Shown here piece by piece: positions 35,301-48,300 of a stretch of 64,000 nt of DNA. The position numbers and the translations under genes were made by a program. The stretch is taken from positions 132,026,420 to 132,090,419 of the forward strand of contig NC_080540.1 of NCBI RefSeq assembly GCF_028640845.1, in the 5' to 3' direction. This DNA comes from Ahaetulla prasina. Taxonomy: Eukaryota; Chordata; Lepidosauria; Squamata; Colubridae. Each line of letters starts with the position of its first letter. The first letter of the stretch is position 1. The notes under the pieces were generated by a model that saw nothing but the letters and a program-made list of their open reading frames with translations, ran no database searches and was not told the origin of the DNA.

Positions 35301-37044
35301 GGAGAAGTTTGAGGGCTCGGGGCGCGATCGCCTGCAAACATCGGCGCCCCATAACACGATATGAGCCCCACTTCCGCCATATCTGCCCCTCCCCCTTACC
35401 GTGGAAATAGCACCACCCTCAACCGATGGAACACAAACGCCCCCCGTGACCCTCGGACCTATTAACGTACCGCCACAAGCATGCGCAGAACTGGATCCCC
35501 ACCCGACGGGTTTCCCCAACACCGCCCTTTCCCTCCCACCCCTTAAAAATGCCCTATCTAAAAAACCCCAAAGGCTCTTCCTCTTCGCATGCCACCTCTG
35601 TGGGTCCCAAAACCCGTCATAGAGGCCGGCCCTCGGTAACGAAACGGGCCATTCCTGCGAGGCAGGGGCACCTCGCAGGCGCAAGAATTCTTGTGCAGCG
35701 TAACGCATAGAAAAGTACGAATCGGTGAAGGATGATAAGATGGCAAAATCCCAGGTGGTAGGACATTGGGAGATGGTAAAGCCTCCAAGGGATGTCCAGA
35801 TGTCAAGTAGGACAAATAAAAGCCGGAACTGGATAATAAAGATGATACAGCCAAACGGGTAGCCCAACGGCCTCCATGGCTAAACCTATGGATAAAGTCC
35901 CTACAAAAGGTCTTAACAAGGCAGAAACTACCATCCATAGTCACAATCTGTGGTCCAGTCCAAAAACCCATAAGATGAAAATAGGTGGCATCACAATCCC
36001 CCACCATCGATGTCCGTTGTTGGTTTCTCCACCGGGCCCATCATATCGCCCCCCCCAACTCCTCCGAGAATGGGCTGCGGACTACTAAGGCCCAAACCTG
36101 TCCACAGCCAACTACTGACTCCAGAAAGCCACAGGTCCCAACGTGGTAGGGGTCAGCAGGGGCCAGCTCGGATAGATGATACCAGGGAGAGAAGGCGAAT
36201 GAAGGCCGGGAAAACCTTCACCCCTTCAATGGTCGAAAAGTCAGGGGCGGACAACCATAGGCTAGGGAACAATCCTTCGCCCCTTCGATGGTCAGAAGTC
36301 CGATGTTCGCAAAAAATCCGATGGGGGGGAGGAAGGGCAGACCAACAATAGGGGGCCAGATGGAAAACATGATGTAAAGTGCCAAAAGGGGGAACAAACC
36401 GTAGCCACATCTCAGGCCTCGCCTCAGGCCTCGTCTCCCACTGCGGCCTCACCACGCCCACCGCCGATGGAACCGCGGATCAGAGGATGCCGCTGGAGAA
36501 GAAGACGCCTCGCGGCCCGCCAGGGCCTCGCCCGGCCTCGCCCAGCCTCGCCCGGCCTCGCTCGGCGCAACAGAACGCCGGTAGGGCAAACGGGCTGGAA
36601 ACGGGCTGGGAAGGGCTAGAGACAACGCCGCAGCTGGAGTTGGGCCGGAAATCGAGGCCGGAGTCTGCCGGAGCCCGCAGGGAACAGCCGGAGCCCGCAG
36701 GAAACAGCAGGCCTCCCTCGCGCCCCAGCAGCAGGCCTCCCTCACGCCCCAAAGATGGCCGCCGTCATCCGGTCCGCCGCTCTTCCCTCGGCCGTTCTCG
36801 GCCGCCGCACATCCGAGAGGATCAAGAAACCTCTCCTGCGGCAGCCAGAGAGATGACACAGCCCACCGAGGGACAGGAGCAGCCGGGTGAGTCACCCCAA
36901 GTCCACCACTCTCGGGAAACCATCCCGCGCCGATTCCAGCTCTTCTAGCAAGCCGCCATACTTGCGCATGTGCAGAGCATTACCCCCCCCCCATCAAGCC
37001 ACTCCCACAGAACTGGTAGTAACAAATTTTACATTTCACCCCTG
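31967..37044 (+). mobile_element. hAT element with an L2 inserted in it
   Basis: The left end CAAGGGTGAAAT (31967) and right end ATTTCACCCCTG (ending 37044) are inverted repeats of the family at 6916-7118. They are flanked by a perfect 8-bp duplication ATCCAGTC (31959-31966, 37045-37052). hAT sequence proper is about 31967-32299 and 36985-37044; the middle is an L2 LINE. Confidence 0.85.
32300..36984 (-). mobile_element. Near-full-length L2-clade LINE
   Basis: The minus strand runs from a GC-rich 5' region (about 36984-35400) through endonuclease to reverse transcriptase. 35352-34885 carries GGGVAVVIRESLEP and LLIAYLTPCC. 34894-33749 (381 codons) carries VMGDFNLP, the DLIFISGQ region, the MKRRRRRLESSWRSSRSEAD linker and the RT start LLKKPSLDPAVLGNYRPVSN. 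Later pieces at 33649-33371 (LDLSAAFDTIDHGILLRR) and 33339-33055 (LYTDDTQLYF) are frameshifted; the catalytic YADD reads YTDD. The 3' end CCGCCCTGAGTCCCTCGGGA meets an (ATTT)n tail at 32300-32330. It is inactive. Confidence 0.88.
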
Positions 37045-37052
37045 ATCCAGTC

Positions 37053-37150
37053 CCCTAATCATCTTTGTTGCTTCTCTCTCTACTCTTTCTGGGGTGTCAA
37101 CTTCTTTTTTTACATGGTGGCAACCAAAGCTGATTAGTACATTACAGAAT
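37053..37150 (-). mobile_element. CR1 fragment, split by hAT (part 2)
   Basis: CCTAATCATCTTTGTTGCTT and TTTTTTTACATGGTGGCAAC match the CR1 at 57700-57780 directly upstream (in CR1 sense) of part 1 at 31556-31966. Confidence 0.75.
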
Positions 37151-37533
37151 GTAAATAAGACTTTTTCCTTCTCTGTTTGTGCCTCTTATCTACTAGGCCC
37201 AACTCTTTTTCAAGTCATTATCTTGTTCTCTTCAGTTGCCCTGCCTTTGTAGGTCCTGTAAACTAAGCTCTCCTGCCAACCATGAGCTATTCATGGTCAG
37301 CATCCGTAACTTTGTTATCACAGTATTGCTGTAACCTTTCCTCCCCCTCTTATCAGAATGCTTCTGACGTCCTAAGTGCAACTGCCTCATGTACATTTAG
37401 ACCTTTGATCTATCAAGCTCAGTGTAGTTGAGATCGGTGCTCTCCAGTCTGGGGCCTTTCGATGAGGTAGATAGTAATTAATGTATGTGGCTGTACTAAA
37501 CTACAACGGAAGTTCAGCAGCAAGTAGCATAGT

Positions 37534-37632
37534 CCCAGTTTGGGGAAAATAGGCTTATACAAACTGGAGGCAGGTGTGTGTATACATACATACCTGCCCC
37601 CAGTTTGTATGGCCTGTTTTCCCCAAACTGGG
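37534..37632. repeat. Near-perfect 99-bp palindrome
   Basis: The arms run CCCAGTTTGGGGAAAATAGG onward and CCTGTTTTCCCCAAACTGGG, each about 48 nt, with a TATACATACATA centre. Confidence 0.88.
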
Positions 37633-37690
37633 AATTTATATATAGAGAGAGCACTCCTGTGCTAGCTTGTACAATCTTTTTCTTATAAAG

Positions 37691-39413
37691 CGCAAGAATT
37701 CTTGCAGCGTAACGACATAGAAAAGTACGAATCGGTGAAGGATGATAAGATGTCAAAATCCCAGGTGGTAGGACATTGGGAGATGGTAAAGCCTCCAAGG
37801 GATGTCCAGATGTCAAGTAGGACAAATAAAAGCCGGAACTGGATAATAAAGATGATACAGCCAAACGGGTAGCCCAACGGCCTCCATGGCTAAACCTATG
37901 GATAAAGTCCCTACAAAAGGTCTTAACAAGGCAGAAACTACCATCCATAGTCACAATCTGTGGTCCAGTCCAAAAACCCATAAGATGAAAATAGGTGGCA
38001 TCACAATCCCCCACCATCGATGTCCGTTGTTGGTTTCTCCACCGGGCCCATCATATCGCCCCCCCCAACTCCTCCGAGAATGGGCTGCGGACTACTAAGG
38101 CCCAAACCTGTCCACAGCCAACTACTGACTCCAGAAAGCCACAGGTCCCAACGTGGTAGGGGTCAGCAGGGGCCAGCTCGGATAGATGATACCAGGGAGA
38201 GAAGGCGAATGAAGGCCGGGAAAACCTTCACCCCTTCAATGGTCGAAAAGTCAGGGGCGGACAACCATAGGCTAGGGAACAATCCTTCGCCCCTTCGATG
38301 GTCAGAAGTCCGATGTTCGCAAAAAATCCGATGGGGGGGAGGAAGGGCAGACCAACAATAGGGGGCCAGATGGAAAACATGATGTAAAGTGCCAAAGGGG
38401 AACAAACCGTAGCCACATCTCAGGCCTCGCCAGGCCTCGCCTCCCACTGCGGCCTCACGCCCACACCGGCGGAACCTGGATCCGAGGATGCCGCTGAGAA
38501 GAAGACGCCGCCCGCCAGGGCCTCGCCTGCCCGCCAGCCTCGCCCGGCCTCGCCGGGCGCAGAACGCCGTAGGCAACGGGCTGAAACGGGCTGGGAAGGG
38601 CAGACAACGCCGCAGCTGGAGTTGGGCCGGAAATCGAGGCCGAGTCTGCCGGAGCCTGCAGGGAACAGCCGGAGCTGAGGAACAGCAGGCCTCGCGCCCC
38701 AGCAGCAGGCCTCCTCACGCCCAAAGATGGCCGCCATCCGTCCGCCGCCTTCCTCGGTCTCGGCCGCCGCACATCCGAGAGGATCAAGAAATCGGCGGCG
38801 CCAGAGAGATGACAGCCCACCGAGGACAGGAGCAGCAGAGTCACCCAAGTCCCACTGGAAACCATCCTGCCGATTCCAGCTCTTTCTAGTAAGCATACTT
38901 GATGCTTATTATCAGACTCCCACAGAACCAGAATAAATTTTACATTTCATGATCCAGTTTAATCATCTGTCTTTTACTCTTTCTGGGTGTCAATTTTTTA
39001 CATGGAAAAAGCTGATTAGTACTTACAGAATTAAAAAGATTTCTTCTGTTTGTGCATCTACTAGAATTTTTAAGTCATTATCTTGTTCTCTCAGTTGTTG
39101 CCTTTGAGGAAACTAATTGAACCATGAGTATTGTCATAATGTAACTTTGTTATCACAGTATTGTTATTCTTCATCAGAATGCTTCTGACGTCCAAGTGCA
39201 ACTGCCTCATGTACATTTAGACCTTTGATCTTATCAAGCTCAGTTAGTTGAGGTGCTTCATCTCCTGCATAGATAGACTATATGGCTGTACACAAAGGAA
39301 GTTCAAGAAAAGCAGAAATCTATTTTGAAATAGGCTTATACAAATAGGCATTTTGATACATTTGATAATTTTAAATAATTTATATAAAAAATATTGAAAT
39401 CTTTTCTTATAAA
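37691..39413. repeat. Tandem duplication, copy B (deletion-rich)
   Basis: Nearly identical to copy A up to about 38395, then increasingly missing short pieces, so it is 288 bp shorter overall. The hAT end, CR1 piece and palindrome of copy A are all present but eroded. Confidence 0.88.
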
Positions 39414-42288
39414 CAATGAATGGACATTGTTTGCTTTTCAGGCTGATATTTGTATACTAGAAAAGAACAGGAAGCACCAAGATGTAGTATTGACTCATTT
39501 AAATAAGCAAGCTAGATTTCCTTACTAAGAATGAAGTCTAGGAAATGTTCACAATGTTCCTTTCATCCAGTCCAATACACGCACATACACACACACACAA
39601 TATACTGGAGAAAATATATGTGTGTGTATCCTCATTGTACAATAGTGCTATTTCATTTTGTTGTATATTTGCAAAGAAAAAAAATCAGACCTCTGACAGC
39701 AACTCAATAGAATGTGTTTAGCCAAACAGCTGAGAGTGGGAGGAACCAATACAATCAATGTGCTAATATGTGCTGAAGCTGAAATTGTTTCTTCCTCAAG
39801 ATAAAATTGCTACAGACCAAATACATTCAGATTGACATATAAGATACTTAAATTTTCATAGAAAATGATGTGTCTTATATTCCAAAAAATACAGTATATC
39901 TAGTAATGTTAGGATGTTTTCTATTCTTCTAAATTAACATTTTGGGCTGTCTTTCTGAAGAATCTGGAAAGTATCAGTTTTCTGTAAATAAAAAACCTGA
40001 AGCCATTTATAATGTTCTGAATGCTCAATAAACATTTGATTTATTGAGTAAATTGCAGGTGCTGAACCTGAATTTGTTTACCATTAAACTAATAAGCATA
40101 GAGAACAGAATCATTTGGTTGTAGACTAGATTAGGAACGTGGAAAAACATTCCAAAATGCAGGGACAAACCACACTGGTACAGGTAGTCTTGATTTACAA
40201 CAGTTCATTTAGTTCAAAGTTACAACGGCACTGAAAAAAATGGATGTGACCATTTTCAAGACAAATTGATCCCAGGTCATAGTGATTCAAATATATACTT
40301 AACTGTCAAAGCAGTTTTTTTTCCTATCTAATATTTGCAATCTGACAAACCAAAGTCATGAAGCCAGATTCATTAACATGACTATTAACTGCATATTATT
40401 AACAACTGTAGAAAATTGTAAATGCAAAATACAATAAACACTTAGCAAAAAATTTTAAAAATTGTGGAGCAAGGACTACCTGTATTGTCAAATGTGCTGG
40501 AGGCAAAGAAGATTAAGCAGATCTTCTTCTTGGATACATGCTATCAAAATGATCTTTAGGGAAATCATCATTATGAGGAAAAGCTAAAGGATTTGGCATG
40601 CAAGATCATGCTTTAGATCATATATAACATCTAGGGCAAACTTGATACAGCTTTTCTGATAAAGCAATAATGTCTATTCAGAACAAAATATCAGCCTCTT
40701 TATCAATTATCCGTCTCTGCAGTGAATTTGTTCCTGATCAGCAATTTTCAATCTGACAAAGTTCTAATTTTGGGTAAGATTATTTTAGCAATATATTATA
40801 CTGGAGAAATCTGTTCAGCTATTCATGATCTGCAGTGCTGAAGTAGGCTATGAATATTCATTAATTCTATCAGGTAAATTGGAATTGATTATGTATATCC
40901 AGGCAAGTCAGGTCAGAGAACAGAATATATTTAAATCTCTAGGGACAGATTATCTCTAGAAGGGGCTCCTTCTATTCTTAGGAAATTCTCCAGAAATTTA
41001 AGACCTGAAGGAGAGACCTTTTTAAATATGCCTCTGTTTATAGATGGCAAACTATCAGAAACATATTGAATTCTCACTATGGAGTGCACAATTTGTAGTT
41101 TTGCTGAAAATTTTATATTAATATATTAATTTTGACTTGTTTCATTTGTAGTTTAGGATGGATCAGTTGGGTTCTTGGTGTTGCAGATGTTTGATTACTA
41201 ATCTAGGCACCATCATCAGTATGAAGGAGAATGAGGTTTCCTGGCTGTTTATAGATAGTAGCCTGTCCTGCCAGATTTAGTGATGGCGTGGCTTCTTGGA
41301 TGGATGGCTCTTGATTAAGATATTGTTTCTTCCTTGATTGCTAGTACTTTTTCCTGCTTATCTGATTATGCTCAGGAATCCATTCAAGCTCTTCACTTTT
41401 CAGGTTTGTATTATATTCAACTGTGGTAAATGAGATGTGTCATTGACATATTAGTATAAATTATTCATCTTGCAAATACTGGACAGACCAGTATGAAATC
41501 TACCAGATTGTTTTCAGTTTGATAAAATGTACTTACACTGATGCAAAAGAGAAGACACAGACCAAATGCATGCTTCAGAGGATGAAAAATAAACACTTTT
41601 CACTGGAAAAAGCCTTAACAATAATAGAACATAAAACAGCTGTCTGATCATAGAACTAGACCAGATGACACATTCCATGATGGTTTACTAAAAATTGTGC
41701 TTATGATAGCAAATAAGTTTCCATTTCAGCATAAATGCAAGAATTGATTTTGAAATACCAGTTTGAACAAATCAATTTTATCATACATTAAACTGGTAAA
41801 CTGTAGATTTCATACAGAAACCACAGTTTCATCTAAAGAAGATTTTAGATCAAGTTAAATTTAAAAATATCAGGAATTCCTGGAAGCTTGATATTCAGAC
41901 AATTCAGCCATCAGGAGGCATCCATAAAGCTATTCTTCATGCTCTCTCTCACTGATATAATCTTGCCCGGTAATGAAATGTCTCCAAGGAAAGAGCAGAG
42001 CTCAGAGAGCACCAAGAACCCAACAATTTGTTTACACTTATAGTTGAAAGTTCACTTATAGTTGAAATTTTGTTAGACATCTTATGATTCTAATTAACGT
42101 GTCTGAAGGTGATGACAGTCAATAGTTCAACTAATATGAAGAATGCACCATTGCAGATACTGATTATGTAACTTTTGTTTTTCCTCTCTCCATTAAAAGC
42201 TCAAAAGCTACCATCTCCAATACTTTGTGGGGCCAGAATGAGTTTTAATTGTAAAAAGTAAAAGGACACCACTATCAGATGGATTGGT
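39414..42288. other. Intergenic stretch, deletion-rich
   Basis: No gene recognised. Holds CA/TG runs (39575-39625) and a shortened Tc1/mariner-type element (40181-40482). The sequence is low in C and G and seems to lack many single bases, see findings. Confidence 0.5.
40181..40482 (+). mobile_element. Non-autonomous Tc1/mariner-type element, copy 4 (eroded)
   Basis: CAGGTAGTCTTGATTTACAA to GCAAGGACTACCTG with TA on both sides. About 90 nt shorter than its relatives because of many small internal deletions. Confidence 0.75.
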
Positions 42289-43325
42289 AACTGGCTGACC
42301 AACCGCACTCAACGTGTAGTCCTCAATGGAACTACATCCACATGGAGGGAAGTATGCAGTGGAGTACCCCAAGGCTCTGTTTTAGACCCAGTACTCTTCA
42401 ACATCTTCATCAATGACTTGGACAAGGGGATAGATGAGGAACTCATCAAATTTGCAGATGACACCAAGCTGGCAGGAACAGCCAGCACTTCAGAAGATAG
42501 GCTCAAGTTACAGAACGATCTTGACAGACTTGAACATTGGGCGCTATCTAACAAAATGAAATTCAAGTGAAAAGAGTAAGGTTCTACATTTAGGCAAAAA
42601 AAACCCAAAATGCACAGGTACCAGATATGTGGTACCTTGCTCAATAGTAGTAAATATGAGAGGGATCTTGGAGTCCTAATGGACAACCATTTAGATATGA
42701 GCCAGCAGTGTGCAGCAGCTGCTAAAAAAGCCAACACAGTTCTGGGCTGCATAAACAGAGGGATAGAATCAAAATCACATGAAGTGTTAATACCACTTTA
42801 TAATGCCTTGGTAAGGCCATACTTGGAATATTGCATTCAGTTTTGGTCACCACGATGTAAAAAAGATGCTGAGACTCTAGAAAGAATGCAGAGAAGAGCA
42901 ACAAAGATGATTAGGGGACTGGAGGCTAAAACATATGAAGAACGGTTGCAGGAAATGGGTATGCCTAGTTTAATGAAAAAAAGGACTAGGGAAGACATGA
43001 TAGCAGTGTTCCAATATCTCAGGGGTTGCCACAAAGAAGAGGGAGTCGCGCTGTTCTCCAAAGCACCTGAGGGTAGAACAAGAAGCAATGGGTGGAAACT
43101 GATCAAGGAAAGAAGCAACTTAGAACTAAGGAGAGATTTCCTGACAGTTAGAACAATTAGTGGAACAACTTGCCTGCAGAAGTTGTAAATGCTCCAACAC
43201 TGGAAATTTTTAAGAAAATGTTGGATAACCATCTGTCTGAGATGGTGTAGGGTTTCCTGCCTGGGCAGGGGGTTGGACTAGAAGGCATCCAAGGTCCCTT
43301 CCAACTCTGTTGTTATTATTATAAA
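42289..43325 (+). mobile_element. CR1 LINE 3' part, copy 2
   Basis: Encodes the CR1 reverse transcriptase C-terminal half. An early frame has SGVPQGSVLDPVLFNIFIND and IKFADDTKLAGTAS. After a frameshift near 42568, 42610-43188 carries [40 protein letters not shown] and [20 protein letters not shown]. It ends with GGGTTTCCTGCCTGGGCAGG and CCAACTCTGTTGTTATTATT, the CR1 3' end. Confidence 0.9.
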
Positions 43326-43750
43326 AAGTTATTTCCATTCTTAAGGAACGCGGGACAACGATGAGCAAAGTTTGAGTTGGCTTTCCATAGCCTCATTTCA
43401 GAAAACAGGCAAAGCAAGGGTAAAAAATTATCCAGAATCTGGACAAAAAGCGAAAAAAATGATTTTTAAAAATTTAAATGTAATTACAATTACAATTTAA
43501 TTTTAAACTCCTATAAAATATCTCCAAAAACCATGGAAGGAGCTCTTTAAAATTCATGTGTTTTATCAAAAACTCATCTCTTTTTTTTATCCCCCCAATA
43601 TTGCTATGCAAAATAGATGACCTGAAGGTCAAGCTCAATATGCACCACTATGAGAAAGGCTGTAATTCAGACCAGAGGGCAAGCTCAGTTCCTGGGCATT
43701 GCAATTGGGAAAATTCCTATCTTAAATTTGGAGATCTCCTTAGGGTTATA
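43326..43750. other. Intergenic stretch
   Basis: Between the CR1 and the L1; nothing recognised. Confidence 0.4.
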
Positions 43751-44801
43751 ATAACATGACCGTTACGTCACCGCTCCTGCCGGGTGCTCTAACAGAGCAC
43801 TCCGTGTTAGAAGATTGTAAAAGTCAGTGAAACAGAAAAAATCACTGTTCACTGAGCTTAGCATACCCTTTGGGAAAAAGGGGGTTATGCAGAGTTGTGG
43901 AAAAGTGGCAGACCTGACAGGGGGTTTGCTCTTAAGAGCGAATTTTCCTGGATTTATGGTCCCACCGAATTCCAATATCTCCAACTTCAAACACGCTCCT
44001 GTTTTTTTTTCAGGAAAAAGGAGTAGGGGGTCATTTCTGCTCAAAAGGACTTATTAAATTGATTGATTTTCTAAGCAGGCAGAATTTCACAAGCGTTCGA
44101 TCTTTGATGTAGAATCAACACGGCAAGTACCGACTCCTTTTGAAACCTGAAACCTTTCTTTGTCTTTGATTAATTGACTTTTAAAATGGCGTCTGAAAGT
44201 GAAAGTAAAATTTTTAGTACGATAAAGTAGCGTTATTTGTGGATTGTTACAAACGGAGTTTTTATACTGAAAGGAGGAAGGAGAGTTATTAAGTTTGAAT
44301 TCCTGATTCTTTTGAAGACAGAATGGCAGCTAAACCTTTAAAGCCTTCTGGAAGAAGGGATCTGAACCAAGTCTTGAGGAAATATTGAAAGAACAATTAA
44401 AACTTTCTGAAGATAGGCAAAAGAGATGATGGAGAATTTTAATGCAAAAATAAGAGAAGATATTCTTATGGCAGTTCAAGGACTGAGTAAAAATTGAAGG
44501 ATTGGAAGAGGAAATGCAACAGATCTCTCAGTCAAATAAGCATTTAGAAGACAAAATGAAAGGTGTTCAGAAAAAGTGGATCAAAATGAAGATCAGGTTG
44601 TGATATTACAATATAAACTTATGGAAGGAGCTCTTAGAATTGTGGTATGCAAGAAGAGCGAGGAGAAGACTTAAGAAAAATTATATCAGAAGCATTGGCT
44701 GAATTTATTGAAGTGGACCCCAAGAGGTAGCTTACCAAATTGATAAAATATATAGAGTTAATTCTTGGATTGCAAGACAGAGAAAGCTTCCTCGGGACAT
44801 T

Positions 44802-45344
44802 GTGGTTTATTTTGTGAAAAGGACTATGAGAAATCAAATTCTGCAAGTTTCATATCAGACAACTTTAAAAATTGGAGAACAGGAGTTGAAGGTGTTGAAA
44901 GAGATTCCTTCAAAGATGTTAAGAGACAGGAAGGAATTTGCTTTTTTTACACAAGAACTTAAAAAACATCAGATTCAATTCAGATGGGAGGTGCCAGTTG
45001 GACTGACACTATTCTATCAAGGAAGGAGATATAGAATTGACACTGTTTTAAAGGCAAAGGATTTTCTTTCTACAGTTTTGAAAGTCGAAATAGAAGTGAT
45101 AGAAAAACTTCAAGAGACTCAAGAAGGCGTGGTGATCCAAGAGCCTTTATTGCTGCCAGTATTAGAGGAACCACAAGAGCAAAGGGTGACAAGAGGAGCT
45201 CTTAAGCGTAAAGAAGAGCAACAGTCTCAAAGTAAAAGTCAGGATCCCATTATGGAAGCTGTGGGAGGAGCTAGACGGAAGATACCGGAGGAGGAGCTTC
45301 CGTTGTCTGCTTCAAAGCTTCAGGAGGCCAGTAATGGCAAATAG
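44802..45344 (+). pseudogene. L1 ORF1, intact 3' part
   Basis: 180 codons of the RNA-binding chaperone ORF1p C-terminal part: TLKIGEQELKVLKEIPSKML, then FRWEVPVGLTLFYQGRRYRI, and a charged tail. Upstream coding from 44323 is in other frames because of indels. Confidence 0.75.
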
Positions 45345-48300
45345 AATCTTGTCATGGAATGTTAATGGCTTGAATTCAGCTCAGAAAAGAAGGAAAATAT
45401 TTCACTACTTGAAACAATTTAAAAATGATGTGATTTGTTTGCAAGAGACACATATAAAATTATCAGACCAAAAATATTTAATTAATTCAAAATTGGGTAA
45501 CCATTTTGTTGCATCAGCTTTGGAAAAGAAGCATGGAATTGTTGTATATATCAGGAAGGATATACCAGCTAAGCTAATTGAGGCAGATATTCAAGGAAGA
45601 TTTATTGCTATTGAACTGGTGATAGATGCAAAGAAGACTTTGTTGATAGGTATTTATGCACCTAATCAGCAACAAGAAAAGTTTTACAAAATGTTACATG
45701 AGAGGTTGACCCTCTGGGATTATAGTTCGTTTATTTTATTAGGAGACTGGAATGGAGTAATTGATACAAGAAGGATAAGAGAACCTCCTCCAAGAAGATA
45801 CCTATACATGCAAAATTACCAAAATCCTTTTTGAAATGATGGAAGACTTTGAGTTTAGAGATATATGGAGGTTACGGAATCCAGATGAGAGAGATTTTAC
45901 TTTTTTCTGATAGGCATCAATCTTTTCACGCATTGATTTTATTTTAATTTCTAATGACTTGCTTTCTAGGGTGAAGAAAATGAAGATATTTCGAGGTGTT
46001 TAACTGACCATAGCCCAGTATGGATGGAATTATTACAAGGGAAAAAGGTGGTAGAACATGGAGGTTGAATGAAAATCTGTTTAGATATGAGGATAATGTA
46101 ACTTATTGTAAGAAACAGTTAAAAGAATTTTATGATTTTAATATGTACAAAGGGACACCTATAGGAACTGTGTGGGGGGCGGGCAAAGCGTGTATTAGAG
46201 GATATTGATTTACTTGGACAACAGGCAAAGGAATAATAAACAAAGGCAGCGTAGATATTTGGAAGAAGAAATTCAAGGAAGCAACAGTTATTAATTCAAA
46301 ACCCACAAGATCATAAACTTAAAGAGGCTATAAAAATATTACAGAGTCAATTTAATATGTTAATGGCAGACCAGGTGGCAACGAATATACAATATGCTAA
46401 ACATAATACTTTTTGTAATGCAAATAAACCTGGGAGATGGTTGGCATATAATTTAAGGAAGAAACAGAAAGCACCTGTCATACAAAAATAGAATATAAAG
46501 GTAAAGAGATATACCAACAGGATAAAATTAAAAGGCATTCTCAGAATTTTATACTGCACTATATGCAAAAGACAAAATATTGAATAGGGACATTTATGAT
46601 TATTTGAAAGATTATAAGGTTAATATTCTAACATTAGAACAGAGGAGGAGCTGAATCGGCCGATAGCTACTGGAGAAATAGTGGAGGCAATTAAACAATT
46701 AAAATGGGAAAACCCTGGTACAGATGGTCTTACAGCAACTTATTATAAAAAACACAGGATGAAATATTAGGCCCACTTAAAGAATTATTTAATCAGATAC
46801 AATTAGGGTGGGAATACCCCGTCATGGAAAACATCTTTTATTTCACTGATACCAAAGAGGAGCAAGACTGCTCTAAACCTGGTAACTACAGGCCGATTTC
46901 ACTTTTAAATAATGATTATAAGATTTTGTAAAAATAATAGCAAATAGATTAATGTTAGTTTTACAACAAAGAATTCATACTGATCAATCTGGTTTTATAA
47001 AAGGGAGGCAGATGAGGAATAATGTTAGACAGATTATTAATATATTGGAATATTTGGAAAGAAGAATACTTCAGCAGCACTTATTTTTTGGATGCAGAGA
47101 AAGCCTTTGATCGATTGCATTGGGATTTTTTATTTAAATATATAGAGAAAATGCAATGTGGAGACTGTTTTATTAGAATAATTAAAGCGTTTTATGGAGA
47201 GCAAACAGCACAGATTATAGTAAATGGTAGTTTGACAGAAGTTATTAAGATTGCGAAAGGAACAAGACAGGGATGTCCCTTATCACCATTATTGTTTGTT
47301 TTGACACTGGAACCATTATTAGATAAAATACGAGAATTAATGAAAATAGAGGAATTAAGATTAGACAATATGAGTACAAAGTTAGAGCTTTTGCAGATGA
47401 TGTAGTGGTTACTTTAACAAATCCTATAAATTCAAGTAGATTTTGTTGGAAGTAATTGATAAATATGGAAAGGTATCAGGATTTAAAATAAATCAGAATA
47501 AAACAAAAGTGATAATTAAAAATATGTCTATACAACAGAAACAAAAACTAGAGGAAATGACAGGATTTGAGGTAGTAAAAGGTTAAATATTTAGGGGTCT
47601 ATATTAGCTCATCGAACAAGAAACTTTATAAGAATAATTATGACTTGCTATGGCAAAAAGTTCAGAATGATATGAGTGGCTGGAAGAAATTGCAGTTATC
47701 CCTATTGGGAAGGATTGCGGCTATTAAAATGAATGTGTTACCTAGATTTTTGTTTCTGTTCCAGATGATACCTATAATTAAAAAGGATAAAAATTTGGAA
47801 GATTGGCAGATTGGGATTAATAAATTTATATGGCAGGGTAAAAGGCGAGGTTAAAATGAAAATAATACAGGACTCACGGGAAAGAGGTGGTTTAAGAATG
47901 CCTAACTTTAAACTATATTATGAAGCAGTAACCCTTTCAGTAATAAGTGACTGGTTTAACTTAACAGAGGAAAGAATTTTGAATATAGAAGGTTATGACT
48001 TGTTATATGGATGGCATGCGTACTTATTTTATGAAAAAGTGGATAGGGCTTTTAAGAATCATGTGTTGAGAAGTGCTCTTTATGGTCTGGAAAAAATATT
48101 CCTATAAATTAGATTACAAGATTCCTATATGGGCGAGCCCTAGACATGCAATAGAGAATATAAATATAGAACAGAAACAGGAAATGATTACTTATAAAGA
48201 ACTTTTGTATGCTGAAGGAGGTAGATTGCAATTAAAATCATTACAGGTATTAAATGAAGAAGGGAGGAATTATACTTGGTTTCAATATGGGCAAATAAGT

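Larger units (their letters stand above)
35680..37690. repeat. Tandem duplication, copy A
   Basis: Runs from CGCAAGAATTCTTG (35680) to TTTTTCTTATAAAG (37690) and is repeated immediately after with a 2,010-bp offset. It contains the L2 5' part, the hAT right end, a CR1 piece and flanking DNA. Confidence 0.9.

Noticed and set aside
36379..36948. 189-codon + strand open frame in GC-rich DNA
   Set aside because: It lies antisense to the L2 5' region, is low-complexity (Pro, Arg, Ser) and is broken in duplication copy B; a composition artefact.
35876..38098. Identical 70- and 113-codon frames at 35876/37886 and 36010/38020 as paralogous genes
   Set aside because: They are the two copies of the tandem duplication and are antisense to the L2; no protein features.
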